Shown here: positions 1 through 12,258 of the stretch, one piece after another | How positions within the stretch are numbered: position 1 is the first letter of the stretch | Layout of the letters: every line of letters begins with the position of its first letter | Assembly: GCA_033002965.1 (NCBI GenBank) | Contig: JAURVB010013853.1 | Span: 62,001 to 126,000, forward strand | Reading direction: 5' to 3' | Source: Piper betle | Taxonomy: Eukaryota > Streptophyta > Magnoliopsida > Piperales > Piperaceae | DNA length: 64,000 nucleotides | Program-made: the position numbers and the translations under genes | Notes under the pieces: model-generated | Told to the model about the DNA's origin: nothing | Database searches by the model: none | The model's input: the letters and a program-made list of their open reading frames with translations, nothing else

Positions 1-279
1 AATTCGCCTCACCAAAAACGAAAATACACTTCCTCATCATAGCATTCCGTGCATAAAAGCAATCAAACTTTTCGAAACAACAATTCAACGATCGATCGCA
101 TATAATTTTCCTCTCCATTCATCACCCAAATAACAATCAAAATCGCAACAATAATTCCTAACATCGAAATCATCAATTAAACAAACCAAAAAGCAAACAA
201 AGCCCCACAATCCCCTCATCAATCAACAAATCCAGGAAGAACAACAACCAAGGACCCCCGAAACGCACACAACGCATAC

Positions 280-511
280 CATAGCTCTCGAGCGAAAGCT
301 CGTCCTTGAGGATCCTTCCCTTATAGATGAGGCGCTGCTGTTCGGCGGGGACGTCGCAACGGCCGGCGAGTAGGGCCTTGAAGGCGGTGACGGTGGATCC
401 GAGCGGGGTCTGGACGGAGAACTTGGAGCCATTGGAGCAGCGGATGTGGACGGTGGCGATGTCGCCGGAGTCCGACGCCGGAGCATTGACGGGGGCGCCG
501 TCGTCGGCCAT
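280..511 (-). CDS. DSK2: Ubiquilin/DSK2-like protein, exon 1 only (gene runs off the left edge)
   Basis: The first 77 codons start MADDGAPVNAPASD and lead into a ubiquitin-like domain at about residues 18-77, with the family-typical stretches IRCSNGSKFSVQTP and QQRLIYKGRILKDELSLESY. DSK2/ubiquilin proteins shuttle ubiquitinated clients to the 26S proteasome and autophagy, using an N-terminal UBL and a C-terminal UBA. The reading frame ends at a donor read as G|GTATGC at 279-278 (minus strand), in the same place and phase expected after the SYG codons of the UBL. STI1 repeats and the UBA would lie beyond position 1. The start ATG at 511 is preceded by a TATA-like box about 120 bases upstream. 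Confidence in the family is high; which DSK2 paralogue it is cannot be told from one exon. Confidence 0.9.
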
Positions 512-628
512 GATCGATGATCGGAGGTCGGAGTTTTAGGGTTTGGGGGTCGGAGATCGGAGAATGCGAAGAGAGAGAATGGAAGGAGAACCAACGAGAG
601 AGAAAATAGAGATTGAGGAATATAAGCT

Positions 629-636
629 TTTATATA
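629..636 (-). promoter_or_regulatory. TATA-box candidate of the DSK2-like gene
   Basis: The minus strand reads TATATAAAAG here, about 118 bases upstream of the ATG at 511. Position and sequence suit a plant core promoter, leaving a 5' UTR of roughly 90 bases. No transcript evidence is available. Confidence 0.45.
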
Positions 637-1269
637 ATTTCTGTTTGGGGCCCTTGTTTTTATGAGGTATTGAGGGGAGGTCCTTGTTCGTTTTGGAATT
701 GGATAAAGGGGCTTTCAGAAGGTTCTGGACGATTTTGACGGCGTTGGTTTTTATTTGCTAGCAATGGTCACGGACCCGTTCATCGCATTCTCCGATAGCA
801 TATTCATTGCAATGTGCTCGAAAAAAAATTGTAAGATAAAAAGGGGTGGTTTATGTAAAGTAAGAGCGTAAACGAGCCAAATCGGCAAGGTTGTTTTTTA
901 ATTTTACGTAATTTTTGACAAATTTATTTAAATTTGTTAAAAGTTTAATGAGCTTTGATGTATTATGGGTCGAGCTGAGCTTGTCTAAAATTCATGATGT
1001 TTAAGCTAGGCTTGCATTTGACTCGCTATATTTTCTAGTCGAGTTTGAGCCGAGTAAATGTTTGTGTTTGGCTCGCGTTCAAATTATACAAGATCAAAAT
1101 TTTTTTTCTAATACTATATAAGTTTAATGTGATCTCAATAGTATTGACGAACCGAGTTGAGCCGAATATTTTTTCGAGTTTAAACACATTGAGCTCGAGG
1201 TTTGAGGCAAGCCGAGCCGAATACTCTTTAACTCAAGTTCTATTTGCTATTCAATGAGCTATCTATTTC

Positions 1270-4200
1270 TGTAACACCCCGTTTCAGCTCACCTGTGAAC
1301 CGACCCGGAAATGTCATCGGCGACCGAACCGTTCGCTAATCTACTGGGTTCGGTTAAGCCGACCCGGATCTGCCCTCGGTGTCTCAAGATGGAGATGCAA
1401 ACATGAAATGCATGGATGGGATGCGTGGGTTCTAACATAGTCCTACATGCATGCTATGATGTACAAGCAAAGACAAGACAAAATAATAAATGAAAAACCA
1501 AAAGAAAATATATACTATTTTATAAAAATACGGTAACACATAATAATCTACCCTGACCATGGTTGCATAAATCGGAATCGGAATCGGAATCGGTTTTCCA
1601 GTGAATCGGAATCGGAATCGGAATCGGTCTGAATCGGCCAGGAATCGGTTCAGTTGAATCGGTCCAAATTAATTTAATCAGTTATATATAATAATTTGAC
1701 AATTTATAATATAAATATATTAAAATTAAGTATTGATGTTATTTTGATATTATTCTGTGTATTATAGTTTTTGATATTTTTAAATATTTTTTAAGATTTT
1801 TTTAAATTATTTCGAATTAATTATTATTTTTGACTCGAGTTAGACTCGAGTCAACTTTTAATTACAAGAATGCCACCGTGCGATTTTTACTCCCGCCGCC
1901 ACCGGCGGCCCGGTCGGCGGCGAGTCTCGCGGCGGCGATGTCGGAGGATGTCGGCAGCCCGGTCGATGTCGGCAGCCCGGCCGGACGAACCGTCGGCGGC
2001 CCGGAGCCGGCGGCGGAGTCGGCGGCGATTCGTGCGTGCCCGATTCGGTCCGGCCACGGGTGGGCGGCGACGTTGCGAGGTCGGCGGCGAGGTCGGCAGC
2101 CGGTCGGCGGCGAGCGCGGAGTCGGGGCCGCACGGCGGAGGCGGAAACCGGGCGGCGGCGGGCGGACGAGCGGCGGCGGTGTCGGGGGAGCGGGTTTGAT
2201 TTTAGGTTTTTAAAATCCAAATTACCATTTTACCCATGCTTAAATAATTTAATAAAAATCATACCTAGGGTATTTTGGTAATTTCCTAAAAAACCGATTC
2301 CGATTTAAATCGGCCGATTCCGCACGGAATCGGCCGATTTCTGCAACATCAGCCCGACATTTAACCATTATCTCATTCATTTTTACCTGAGCCGAGTCTG
2401 TACTCCAAGGCTCCCTACTCATTCATATTTATCAGTTCGTTTCATAACAAGTAATTCACTCAAACAAACACATCAAAATTATCGTTTACATAACAATAAC
2501 ACACCATCATTATACGTTACACGCGGCAGGTACATGTGTGCGCGGTTCCGTGCTGCTCCTCCGCAGTCCCGACAGCTTTCATCGCTTCGCATTTCTCACC
2601 TACATATATATAGAAAAACCGTCAGTAACGAGTGTTACCGGCCCGGAAAATAACTAATATCAAACTGGCACAGGAGAGCAAACTCTCCTGTTGAATCAAA
2701 ACCATATACTTCCTCAAGAACTCTCATCAGGGCACATACGGGAGCCGTCGCCATCGGGTCGACAGCGTCCCCCTATCTTTCACATTCTCATGCCTCGGCC
2801 ATTTCTCTATTGCTTCTCGCGTCAAATCTCGTTCCTATCCGCCCTCTGCACCTTCCATATTACTCCTGGCCTTGAGCACGAAGGCCGAGTACTCTCGGGC
2901 AGTCGCCTTCAGTACCCTTTGAAACCACAAGTCTAGACATGCGCTGCAATGCAGTACCCGTGAACCTCCACACTTCTCCGGGTTTGAGGAACTCAAAGGT
3001 GGAGTTGTCAGGATCCCTCGGGAATGAAACGGCTTGTACACCATTCCAGAGCCCACTGTCGACACACACGTGCCCGCTCGCGTAGCACGGTAGTCGGATT
3101 TCCCTCATTCAGTCTCTCACCAAAACACGAAAACTATACATATATATAGGTCTGGGTTGGGATTTATACAATAGGCCCGAAGGCAACGTGAGCTGGATCT
3201 GAAGTTCGAAAACAAACTCGAGGGATCTCATCCTCGAGGGTTATTAATCCGGAAAAGAACTGTTGGCTAAATGGCCCGAGTTAAGTGGGATTCGATAAAA
3301 CGCCACTTAACTCGTCCTGCACATAATAAATCAAATACACAAGAGAGTAGCGTAAATCAGAGAACGAGTCCTAAACGGACCTGGTAGAAGCTCCAAACGG
3401 GTCCACGCGCCTAGGCGGCGAGCTCCTACACCGTACCTACACAATCAAGCTAAAAACTAACGCCCGCATGATGAATCACACATCCTATAGCATGCACACA
3501 CAATCAACACAATCACACGTCAATCAACACACATCAACCTATATCAATTCTAGCGAGTCTACTTAAGCTAGTTTGATTAGATCATGATTATTACTTAATA
3601 ACCCTAATTAGTTTCATAACTTCTATTTTTAACACCACACAATCAAACAAATTTCATATTTTTATCCTTAATCAAATCTACATTTATATATATTATTATA
3701 ACACACAATTCACCAATCCTAGCATGCAATTCTAATAATCAAAACTTTCAAATAATTAAATTAAAATAAATTATACCTCGCGTCGTCGAAAATCGGCGAC
3801 GGCTAGGGTTTCCGTTTCGTGGCTCGAAACTCGAATTCGGCACCTAGCGGCGTCCGAAGTCCGATCAGATTGGACCGGGTGCGTTCGGCGGATGATCCGG
3901 CGAATTTCCCACAAATCCAATTTCCGGCGGTTCCGGCGGTTTTCCGGCGAGTGTCGGCGGTTTTCCGGCGGATTCCGACGGTTTTCCGGCGATGATTTGG
4001 GACGGGGCAATCAAGGGGTCTATCGGCACCAGCTCGACGAGCTTGGTCCGATGGTGGTGTCAAACAAAGTAACCGAGGCGGCGATGGCCGTCGGCGGCGG
4101 CGTCGAAAGTGGGTGGCGGCGGCGGCGTTCTCCGATCGGGGCTCCGGCCGGCCTCGACGGCAGTCGGGATGGTGGGGGAAACATCGGCGACGGCGAGGGG

Positions 4201-4930
4201 GTGGTCGTCGGGGTCACAGCGGCGGCGGCGCGGCCCGAACGGCGGCGGAATCCGGCCCGGAGTGGCGATGACCGAGGCGGCTTCGTGGGGCGATTCCGGC
4301 GTCGTGGCGGCGCGACGGTGGCCGGGGTTGGTCGGGGCGGCACGGCGACGGCACGGCGGGGCGGGGCGGCGTTGATCGGCGGCCGTGCGGCGTCGGCAGC
4401 GGCGGCGGTGGCACACGGCAGTGGCGGCGGCGGCAAGGGTTTGGGTGAGAATGGTCGGGGAAGAAGAAGAAATGCTCTAGTGGCAGTTTCGTAAATAAGT
4501 ATTGACTCGATTCCGACTCGAGTCAAAATAATAACTAGTTCGTAATAAATTCTAAAAAAATCTAGAAAAATATAGAAAAATCACATAAAATAAAACAAAC
4601 ACAATAACATCCAAATGACATGCTCTATAACTAATAACCCACCCGAATATAATCCAACGCGCCTAACGCGTTATTCGGTCTAAAACTATTTCTACGATCA
4701 AACATATAAAAGAAAAAAATACTGCATACTTTCATATATTCTGATAACTCATCTCTCACCATCTCCTCGACGTTATCATCATATATTCCGGTACACCTGA
4801 CTCTCATCGCTCATAACTCACGGCTGGTCTCGACTCAGCACGCGATTCATGAAACCGACTCGACTCGAACCAACGATCGAACCGATTGGTTCGGTAACGT
4901 AAAACCCTGACTCGAATCACGGGTTTTACA
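1270..4930 (-). mobile_element. Solo LTR of a gypsy-type retrotransposon, with perfect 5-bp target duplication
   Basis: The sequence begins TGTAACACCCCG and ends GGGTTTTACA, the TG..CA ends of an LTR. It is flanked on both sides by ATTTC (1265-1269 and 4931-4935). The first several hundred bases match, with scattered substitutions, the LTR at 63430-64000, which abuts a primer-binding site and gag gene. Without the nested 0.8-kb element at 1558-2349 the LTR is about 2.86 kb, long for a plant LTR. A GC-rich stretch at about 3780-4470 gives long open frames on both strands that are compositional artefacts. Internal retroelement sequence is absent, consistent with LTR-LTR recombination. Confidence 0.88.
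1558..2349. mobile_element. AATCGG-armed element, copy A, nested in the solo LTR
   Basis: The left arm starts CATGGTTGCATAAATCGG and carries a run of AATCGG hexamers; the right arm ends with CCGATTTCTGCAACAT, so the termini are inverted repeats. The homologous LTR at about 63711 lacks the insert and reads CTACCATGACATTAAATC across the empty site, which proves an insertion. The flanks TACCCTGAC and CAGCCCGAC (6 of 9 identical) look like a decayed 9-bp target duplication, suggesting a Mutator-like element. The core (about 1800-2200) is an AT-rich stretch with GACTCGAGTT motifs followed by a GC-rich segment and resembles the reverse complement of the host LTR interior. No transposase is encoded. 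Confidence 0.7.
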
Positions 4931-5040
4931 ATTTCGACTTGAATATTTTTCGAGTACAAAATTAACAAGCACGAGTTCAAGCCGAATCGAGCCGAACGTA
5001 AAATACTTGCGAACAGGCTTGGCTTATTTACACTCCTAAT

Positions 5041-6908
5041 GCAAAAGCTTAAAATTTTCAATGCTTGTTTTGGGTTAATTAAATGTTTGGCTCAATTTGG
5101 ACTCAATTTGAAATTTTGACAAATTTAAGAGAACCAAAAAACGGAGTACATTAACAAAGACAACAATACAACCCCACAATGTAACATTCGCTAATATTCT
5201 AGTCTTTTGTAGAGCAATCAAAATTGATTATTTTTTATGTCGCCCAAGGCATGGGGAAATCCTTTGTGCAATACTAATAAAAGTTTCTTCACCTTTCCCA
5301 TCTTAAATTTGATTGGGTAAAATAAATGATGTAACATCGTATATATGGCTAATTTAATGATTAATTAAATTCAAGGGGGAAATGTGGGGAAAATTTTAGT
5401 AATATGCATAGCATCACTCAAAGGCATACACCACCCGTTATTGCCTTCCTGATGTCTTGCGTATTAGCCAACAAAACGTGACAGTAGTTAGGGTGTTTGA
5501 CAACCATAAATTTTAATGTACAGAGCATATTATCAAGAACACAACCCAAAGTTAAGGAAAAGATTATAGAATGACATGTGACCAGAGACCAAATTTGATT
5601 TGTATAAATAAATTATATTACTGAAATACTAAATGAAAAAAGAGTGCAATAATTAGTGAAAAAACGTAATCGATTTTAAAATTTGTTATTGTTTCTTCTT
5701 TATTCATATAAGCTTCCATACGATTTATTCTCTGCCTCATCAATAAAACAGCACAAACACCCTATTCTTTACTAAGAAGGTCATACCAACCATTTGAGAA
5801 GACAAATCCGTCAAGGTTATTAATATTGGCGTCTTATTAACAAAAGTATTCCTTGTTTGGAGTATGGTAGGCTGAGTCTGACAATTTTTTAGGGAAAAAA
5901 AAAGGGGTCTAGGTGAGATGAGAGTCTGAGCGAGGGAGAAGGCCGAGAAAACTAACCATGTTCCGTTTTCGTTTATTATACCATTAGTCTGAATTTTGCT
6001 CTATTTTTATAACCCCTAATACAATCATTTGAAGCATGGAGACTACCCATCTTTGATAGAACTCAATCTAAAACTTGCCTTGGCTAAACTTAATTTGAAA
6101 AGCTCCCGTGTGTTGTGTGTCTAGGACCCTAGGTTGCGCCGATAGGCAAATGATCCGTCATTAACAATTAAGCATGAGAGAACTAGAAAAGCGAACACCA
6201 CCCATTTCACAGCACCATTATTTACTCAACTGCGTATTCTTAATGGTACACCCCATGAGAAATATAAAATTTTCCAATATACAACTTAAAAGTATTATAT
6301 CCCTTTAATTGTCTCCACATAATTTAATCATTATACAACATTTTTATATTGTTTTTACTTTACCAAAATTCCAAACTTAACAAAAACAAATTCACGGAAT
6401 GTAACTAAGTGGTTTAAATATCAAACATTATAAGCTTCACATCACTACTTTTACAAAACATCTTAAGATTAAATTATTTCAATTTAATATCATCGCATCA
6501 AGAATTCAAATTCATGAACAATTCCACAAATATAAAATGGGCATATTATTTTAGAAAAACTATTACTTGTGCGATGTTTAATCTTCACATTAGTGGTCCT
6601 ACAAGTTGGACTCGGTCATCTTTCTTTTTGATCTGTGACAACATTGGGGCACATATCTATGTGAAAGCCCCATCTAATAAGGTAGAAGAAAGGTCTTAGC
6701 ACATTGGCTAAGAAAAACTTTTGGCTCTTCTCCGGTTGAGTTGATTCTTGGAATGATCGACAATAGAGACACACGTGTCACTTGGAGGAGGAGCCAAAAT
6801 TGGTTCCTAGCCTAATTCCCTCTTTTTGTCTCCTTTCAGAAATTGCATTATCTTGAACTATACCTAAGGTTGGTCGTTGACTCAGTGCTTCTACTCTGCA
6901 CTTGGAGT
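5041..6908. other. Intergenic, AT-rich
   Basis: I see no gene, transposon end or RNA gene in this 1.9-kb stretch; short open frames have no recognisable protein similarity. Confidence 0.5.
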
Positions 6909-7622
6909 TGTAAAAATCCGGCTGATTTAAATCGGATCAGATGCAATCCGCATTAAAAAAATTAGGTAAATCGGTATTTAACTTAAGTTGGTCCGTGAAT
7001 CGGTTAATTCTGGAAGACGGCGAGGGCGGTGATGGGCAACCGAAGGGCTGGGGGAGCAACGGTGGCTGGGGGAGGACAAAGCGGCGAGGGTTGAGATGGG
7101 GCAATAGGGGACAAGGGGACAGGGTGGCAACGGGGGCGGCAGGGTGGGGTAGCGGGCAGGGGGGGGTGATGGGGCGACAGGGCAATCGGGGTGGTGATTG
7201 GGTGGTGGGGCTGGTCGTGGGGCGATGGGGGGTGGGTGGGATGGTGCGTGGCCAACGGGGGGAGGCAGAGCAGGGTGGATTGGGGGGAGGGGGTGGTGGT
7301 GGTGATGGCGATTAGCGGAGATGAAGGATGGGTGGCATCGGAGAGAGAGAATGGGAAAGAAATAACACGTAGCATTTTCATAATTAAAAGTTTACTTTAA
7401 TTTTGACTTGAGTAAAAAATAATAACTAACTTTAAATAATTAAAAAAATCCGAAAAAATATTGAAAAATATCATAAAATATACATCTTAATATAAAAATA
7501 ACAATATAATGACATGTTCTATAACTAATATCTTACCAATTTTGACTAAGTTAAAATTTTTATATTAGACTAATTTAAACCGTTTTAACTGAATCGATTC
7601 TTAATCGATTTAGATTAATTAT
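6909..7622. mobile_element. AATCGG-armed element, copy C, diverged
   Basis: The left edge has GTAAAAATCCGGCTGATT and AAATCGGATCAG motifs. The right edge has CGATTCTTAATCGATTTAG, the reverse complement of the hexamer-rich arm of copy B. Inside, from left to right, lie a GC-rich segment (about 7015-7330), TTTTGACTTGAGTAAAAAAT and GACATGTTCTATAACTAATA. The last is also present in the solo LTR at about 4618 as GACATGCTCTATAACTAATA. The orientation is opposite to copies A and B. Ends are approximate and no clear target duplication was found, so it is older or truncated. Confidence 0.55.
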
Positions 7623-9475
7623 GGAGGGTTTATATATATAATTTATTATAAATATTGACCTTCTTATAAACATAATAAAAAGTTTGGAGGGGGTGATCAT
7701 GATAGTAAGAAACTATTTCAACATCAATAAATAAAAATAAATCTCTCCCTCCTACGACGTACAAGGAGGATAAGCGAGACTGACAGCGGCATATACTCTC
7801 TCTTGTGGGCCCATGTCTAAGTTATCAGCCGTCGATTTCAGAGCGAACACGTGCCCAGATCCCTGGAGATGACGTTTTTTGTAACTAGAAATAGAAACGC
7901 GTATAATAAGGCGGGATGGTTGGCTTGCAACTTACCCCATCTATATCTTAATGTTTTAGTCAGAATTGGCCCATAATTGAACGGTCTAGATTTAAAATTG
8001 TTGATCTTGGTGCAAGCCATGTGGCCCTAAAGAGGAAGCAAGGTATCTGATAATCGGGCCTGGCCGTTGCGAATCTGACCGAGAAGGTTGTGCGTGATAA
8101 ATGATTTTGTCACTTACTCAAGCTATGTCCGAGAGAAATGAAATTTATTTCTTTACTAATTATTATTTTAATCAATATTTTACATAAATAAATAGTTTTC
8201 ATTTAGTGAAAATCTTAATCAATTAAAGGCATAAGCAACAAAGCTAGTACAATTTACTCCTAGTTGAATTATGCCTATTTTTTAATATTTTTATTTACTT
8301 AATTTTAATAAAAGTTTTAATAAGATCAGCCCAGCCTGCATTGCTAGTGTGTTGCGGAGTCGGTTTGAACCATTTTACTGATGTAAATTAGTTCCACACC
8401 CCCAATCCATATGCAAGCAATTATAATTAAGATCTTATAAAAAAGTATCATTGAATTATAAAATCTTTAAAACCACCATTTAATTTATCATGGTTTCTTC
8501 TTCTCAATGTTACTATCTGTACTTTTTAATAATAAAGAAAAAATTGTAAAATAATAGTAGATGAGTGATTTAATGTTACTATAAATCAAACATATTTTCT
8601 AATAAGAGAGGGTTAAATTACAAAATTAAAAACATGACAATTTAAAGTGATGTGTGAACTAATAAGAGACACTTAAAGTGAGTTTTTTTGGGTTATAGGG
8701 TTTAGTCATAATTAAGAATTAGATGGAGACTTTAAATCGTTATTCACATGTTATGATTTTTTTCCCCCAAGCTATTTACATGTTATGTTGAGCGTGTTAA
8801 ATGGTGCATGTAATGATAATCACAAAACTAATTAATATTCCTAGCATTCTGTAAGACAACTAAAGACCTTCCCTTGCTAACTGTTTTTCGCATCAATTAA
8901 ATGCAAGATGTTGATTAAATGATAAAATGCTTGGTCTAATTATAGCCTTTTTTAAGGATAAGGCTGAAGTAAATGGTAATGATAAGTTAATTTCATTGAA
9001 TTGTAATATATATATATATATATATGAGAAAAATTAGTCTTAACCATGGTGCAAAAATTATTTATGCACTCATTTTGATTTGAGAAAAAATCTACTCTTG
9101 ACGACCATTTTGGCCGCTGGCGTCGAGATCAGACCAAGTGCAGTCGGACATGGTTGCCCCCTAGCTGGATTTGGTAGGAAGCAGTCGCCATCGGGCAGAT
9201 TTGGCTATAAGCGGGACGTCCAAATTGCACACTGCCGAGTGGCAGCACTCAATTTTTTTTTATTCAATCAATCATTATAATCGAACCCCCCATATTTAAT
9301 GGGTGAAGGGAATACACTCTGCAACATGGTTCAGAGTAACCAATCCCAACATCAAAGCTTACTCTAGTCTGTTGCGGCTGGCAATTACCCCCGCCCCTGG
9401 CCTGCTCTTACTAGGTGGCGACAACATTGTCTAGCGGGTGGCGGGCGGCGAGGTCACCCGCGGTAAGGTGGTGAA
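7623..9475. other. Intergenic, AT-rich, with a TA microsatellite
   Basis: No gene is visible. A TA dinucleotide run lies at about 9006-9025. An isolated less AT-rich patch at 9090-9240 is not recognisable as a gene. Confidence 0.5.
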
Positions 9476-10110
9476 ATTAATTCTGCAATCTATTATATAT
9501 TAAAAAAATTGACGTACTTTTATATATTTTGATAACTCATATTTTTTTACTGCATTTATGACGTTATCATCATATATACTTAGGTACACTACCTAAATAT
9601 ATAGTAGATCGCAGAATTAATTTATTTTTTAAATATACAGTGGATCACGAAATTAATTTAAGACTGTTTATCTCGTTATGATGAGTTTTTTATAGAGTTT
9701 GGGTGGGTTATTAGGTTTAAAGCATGTAATTCGAGTTAGAACTTAATTATTTTATTTTATGGTATTTTAGTATATATTTTTCGAGATGTATTTCGTAATA
9801 TTTCTTCTAGTCGGGTCTAAGTCAAGTTTTTATTACGAAACTACCCTACACTTCTCCCATGTTTCTTTCCCTATCGTCCAATCGCGCCACTCCTCTTTGT
9901 TCTACAGCGCCACCCTCCTGTCGGCCGCCCATTGGCTAGTACGGTCACCACCTCGCAAGAGCAGGCATAGCTGGGGCGACGGCGGTGGGGGGAAGGAATT
10001 GGGGGGGGGGGGGGGGGTTGTGGTGATGGGGCACCGGGGAACTTCGAGGGAGCGGGCATGGGGCACCGTCTTGGAGGCTGTGTCTGGATCGATGGATTTT
10101 GGGAGGAAAA
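9476..10110. repeat. Rearranged fragment of the gypsy-type LTR
   Basis: Positions 9476-9590 contain TTTTGATAACTCAT and GACGTTATCATCATATAT, matching the end region of the solo LTR (about 4740-4790) in the same orientation. From about 9600 the sequence matches the LTR in the opposite orientation: GGGTGGGTTATTAG, then TATTTTTCGAGATG, then ATTACGAAACTACC followed by a GC-rich block. The two pieces form an imperfect inverted duplication, so the fragment has been rearranged. It has no coding potential of its own. Confidence 0.6.
10001..10017 (+). repeat. Run of 17 G residues
   Basis: An uninterrupted poly-G tract lies inside the GC-rich part of the decayed LTR. Such runs can form quadruplex DNA and are also the classic site of length errors in sequencing. 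Confidence 0.85.
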
Positions 10111-11573
10111 AAATTTAGAAAGTTGGAATGTATGGATTGAAAGAAAATGGGTTGAGATAGAACACACATTTCTATGAGGCGAGCCCATGAAAAATCCTTT
10201 TATAAATGATTTTCTCACAAAATATGCAAGGAAATGAAATAAAAGAAAAGTGGCCCTTATTTTCATTTTCTTTTTAAATTCAAAACATCCAAATGCATCT
10301 GAGAAATGATGTTTCCTTTTTTCTTAAAACATTTTCTTTTTCTTTTTAATCTACCAAATTATCAAACTGACTCTAAGGGAATAAATTTTAGTCATTTGGT
10401 CAAGTCACTCAACGTCTATATTAACATATCTAGCCTCACCTTTGCTCATTGTTCAAACAAATAAATAAGTGTTAATTAAATAATTTTCACATGACGTGAT
10501 CACATGCAACCTCCTACTTGAAATCACAATTCTTTTATTGTTATTATTATTATTAAACTATTAAGATTCGCTGTATATGTGCACTATATATTAGAGATAA
10601 ATTTTAATTTTATTAATAAATTTTTAACGAATAATGGTATAGACTATAATGATATGATAATTTAAACATAGACATCGATTTTTAACCTAGACATTTATTG
10701 AATGAGAATATTGTAATAATTTAATTTATTTTTTTATTTATGTTATATTTTAATTGATTAAATTTCTTATTTTCTAACGTACTTGACTTTTTATTTTTAT
10801 TTTATTGATAAAAATGGATATCATTGTATATCTTTTTTAATGAAAAGATTGCCACTGTTTTGAGCTTTTTTATTACGTCTTTCAAACAGATGAGTCGTAA
10901 TCTTACTGGCGCTTTTCATGATGGACGTTTGTACTGGTTCCGACAAAAGCTTGCATGGGTTGTTCGTATGTCTTCCAGTCTTCCACATGGAGTCCTTATC
11001 TAATTATCATTGCTCCAAAAAAACTAGGGTTGAGTACTTAGGATAAAATGCTACTTCTGAAACAGTTCCAAACTCCATATGAGCAATGGGAATGATTTAA
11101 ATAAATGTTTCTGCTTAATAAATAAAGATAAAAACAGACTAAACGAGCAAAGGTAAAAATTAGAAGAACATGAAAGCCGCAGGAAATATTTGGTAAAAGA
11201 GAAATAAGGCAAAATGTAAAGAAATAGACGACATAATAGTGGAGGAAAATAGAAGAGACTCACAACAGTTCAATAAACAATTCATCAAAACTCCTTAGAA
11301 ATGAAGATAACATCTTATTTATAAGTAAATGATAAAACTCTAACGACAACTCCTAAAAATATCCCTAAAATGAGTCGTGGAAATTACAAATAAACGCCTC
11401 AAAAATAGATAATAACAGAAACTTATTAAATAATTAAAACGTTGTTAGAGACACTGTATCATAATGTAAGTACAATATTAGGCTATAATTTACTTGTCCC
11501 TGGCAGAAAAATACAATTGATCCATCATTCAAAATTTCAAGTCCCATATACTTTTAGATAAATCAAGATTTAA
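10111..11573. other. Intergenic, AT-rich
   Basis: No gene, RNA gene or transposon terminus is recognisable; open frames are short and of low complexity. Confidence 0.5.
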
Positions 11574-12258
11574 TTAAATATAAATTAATAAATTATTAAT
11601 CATTTGCCCAGTAAGAAAAATCCATGCACATTGTAATAATCCAAACAAGAGAACCTCTGTACTAAGATGTGCCAAGGCATGGAATTCAGCTTCTGAACTT
11701 GATTTTGAAACAGTCGACTGCTTACAAGAACTCCATGTTATCAAATTAGAAACAAAAATATATAGCAAAGCCTGATGTAGAACGCTGAGTATATGAGAAC
11801 CATGCCCAATCGGCATCAAGATAAGCTGGTAATAAAAATTGTGTGTTAATTGACACACAGAATTTACCGCATAGGAGAGATCCGGCCTCATCATTGTCAT
11901 GTATTGTAGGGTGCCGACAAGTTGGCGAAACTCCATCGGATCAGAGAGGATATCACCATCATCAGTACTGGGGCAGATATCAGAAATTGGAGTAGAAACT
12001 GGTTTAGCTCCATCCGTACCAAATAGTTTAAGGAGCTAAATAGCAAACATAAATCGAGTAAAGAAGGCCTTGTTGTGAGAGGAAAACTCCATCATGTCAA
12101 ATGTTTGAGATAGAGTGGTAATAGAACTTCGACTATGAATCATGCCCAGACATTTGGGTATAGGCGGATAGCCTTTTGTTGCAAGGCAAGTCTTATATCG
12201 CTCAAGAGAACAATTAGCATGCTGTTTAACCTTATTATCCTAGTTAAACCCAGCTGCA
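11574..12258 (-). pseudogene. Copia-type retrotransposon pol remnant (end of reverse transcriptase and RNase H)
   Basis: The minus strand encodes FRQLVGTLQYMTMMRPDLSY and, after an internal deletion, ITWSSCKQSTVSKSSSEAEF. These are the end of the reverse transcriptase and the RNase H segment of Ty1/copia polyproteins. Upstream (12000-12240) further pol residues such as KGYPPIPKCLGMIHSRSS continue with stops between them. The catalytic core is missing and the fragment cannot be active. It continues beyond the solo LTR at 12863. Confidence 0.75.

Larger units (their letters stand above)
861..5040. repeat. AT-rich CGAGC/GAACTCG-motif repeat with imperfect terminal inverted repeats, split by a solo LTR
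   Basis: The left edge reads TAAGAGCGTAAACGAGCC; the reverse complement of the right edge reads TAGGAGTGTAAATAAGCC, 14 of 18 positions identical. Between them the DNA is AT-rich with scattered GAGCCGAG, CTCGAG and GAACTCG motifs and no coding capacity. The repeat is interrupted exactly at 1270-4930 by the LTR, so the original element was about 520 bp. Similar motif-rich stretches recur at about 15000-15310, 17900-18170 and 33850-34280. A small non-autonomous DNA transposon (MITE-like) is the best reading; the superfamily cannot be assigned because no target duplication is clear. Confidence 0.5.

Noticed and set aside
3892..4526. Long open frames on both strands with Gly/Arg- or Pro/Ala-rich products
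   Set aside because: They coincide with the GC-rich block of the LTR, overlap in several frames, and have only compositional bias.
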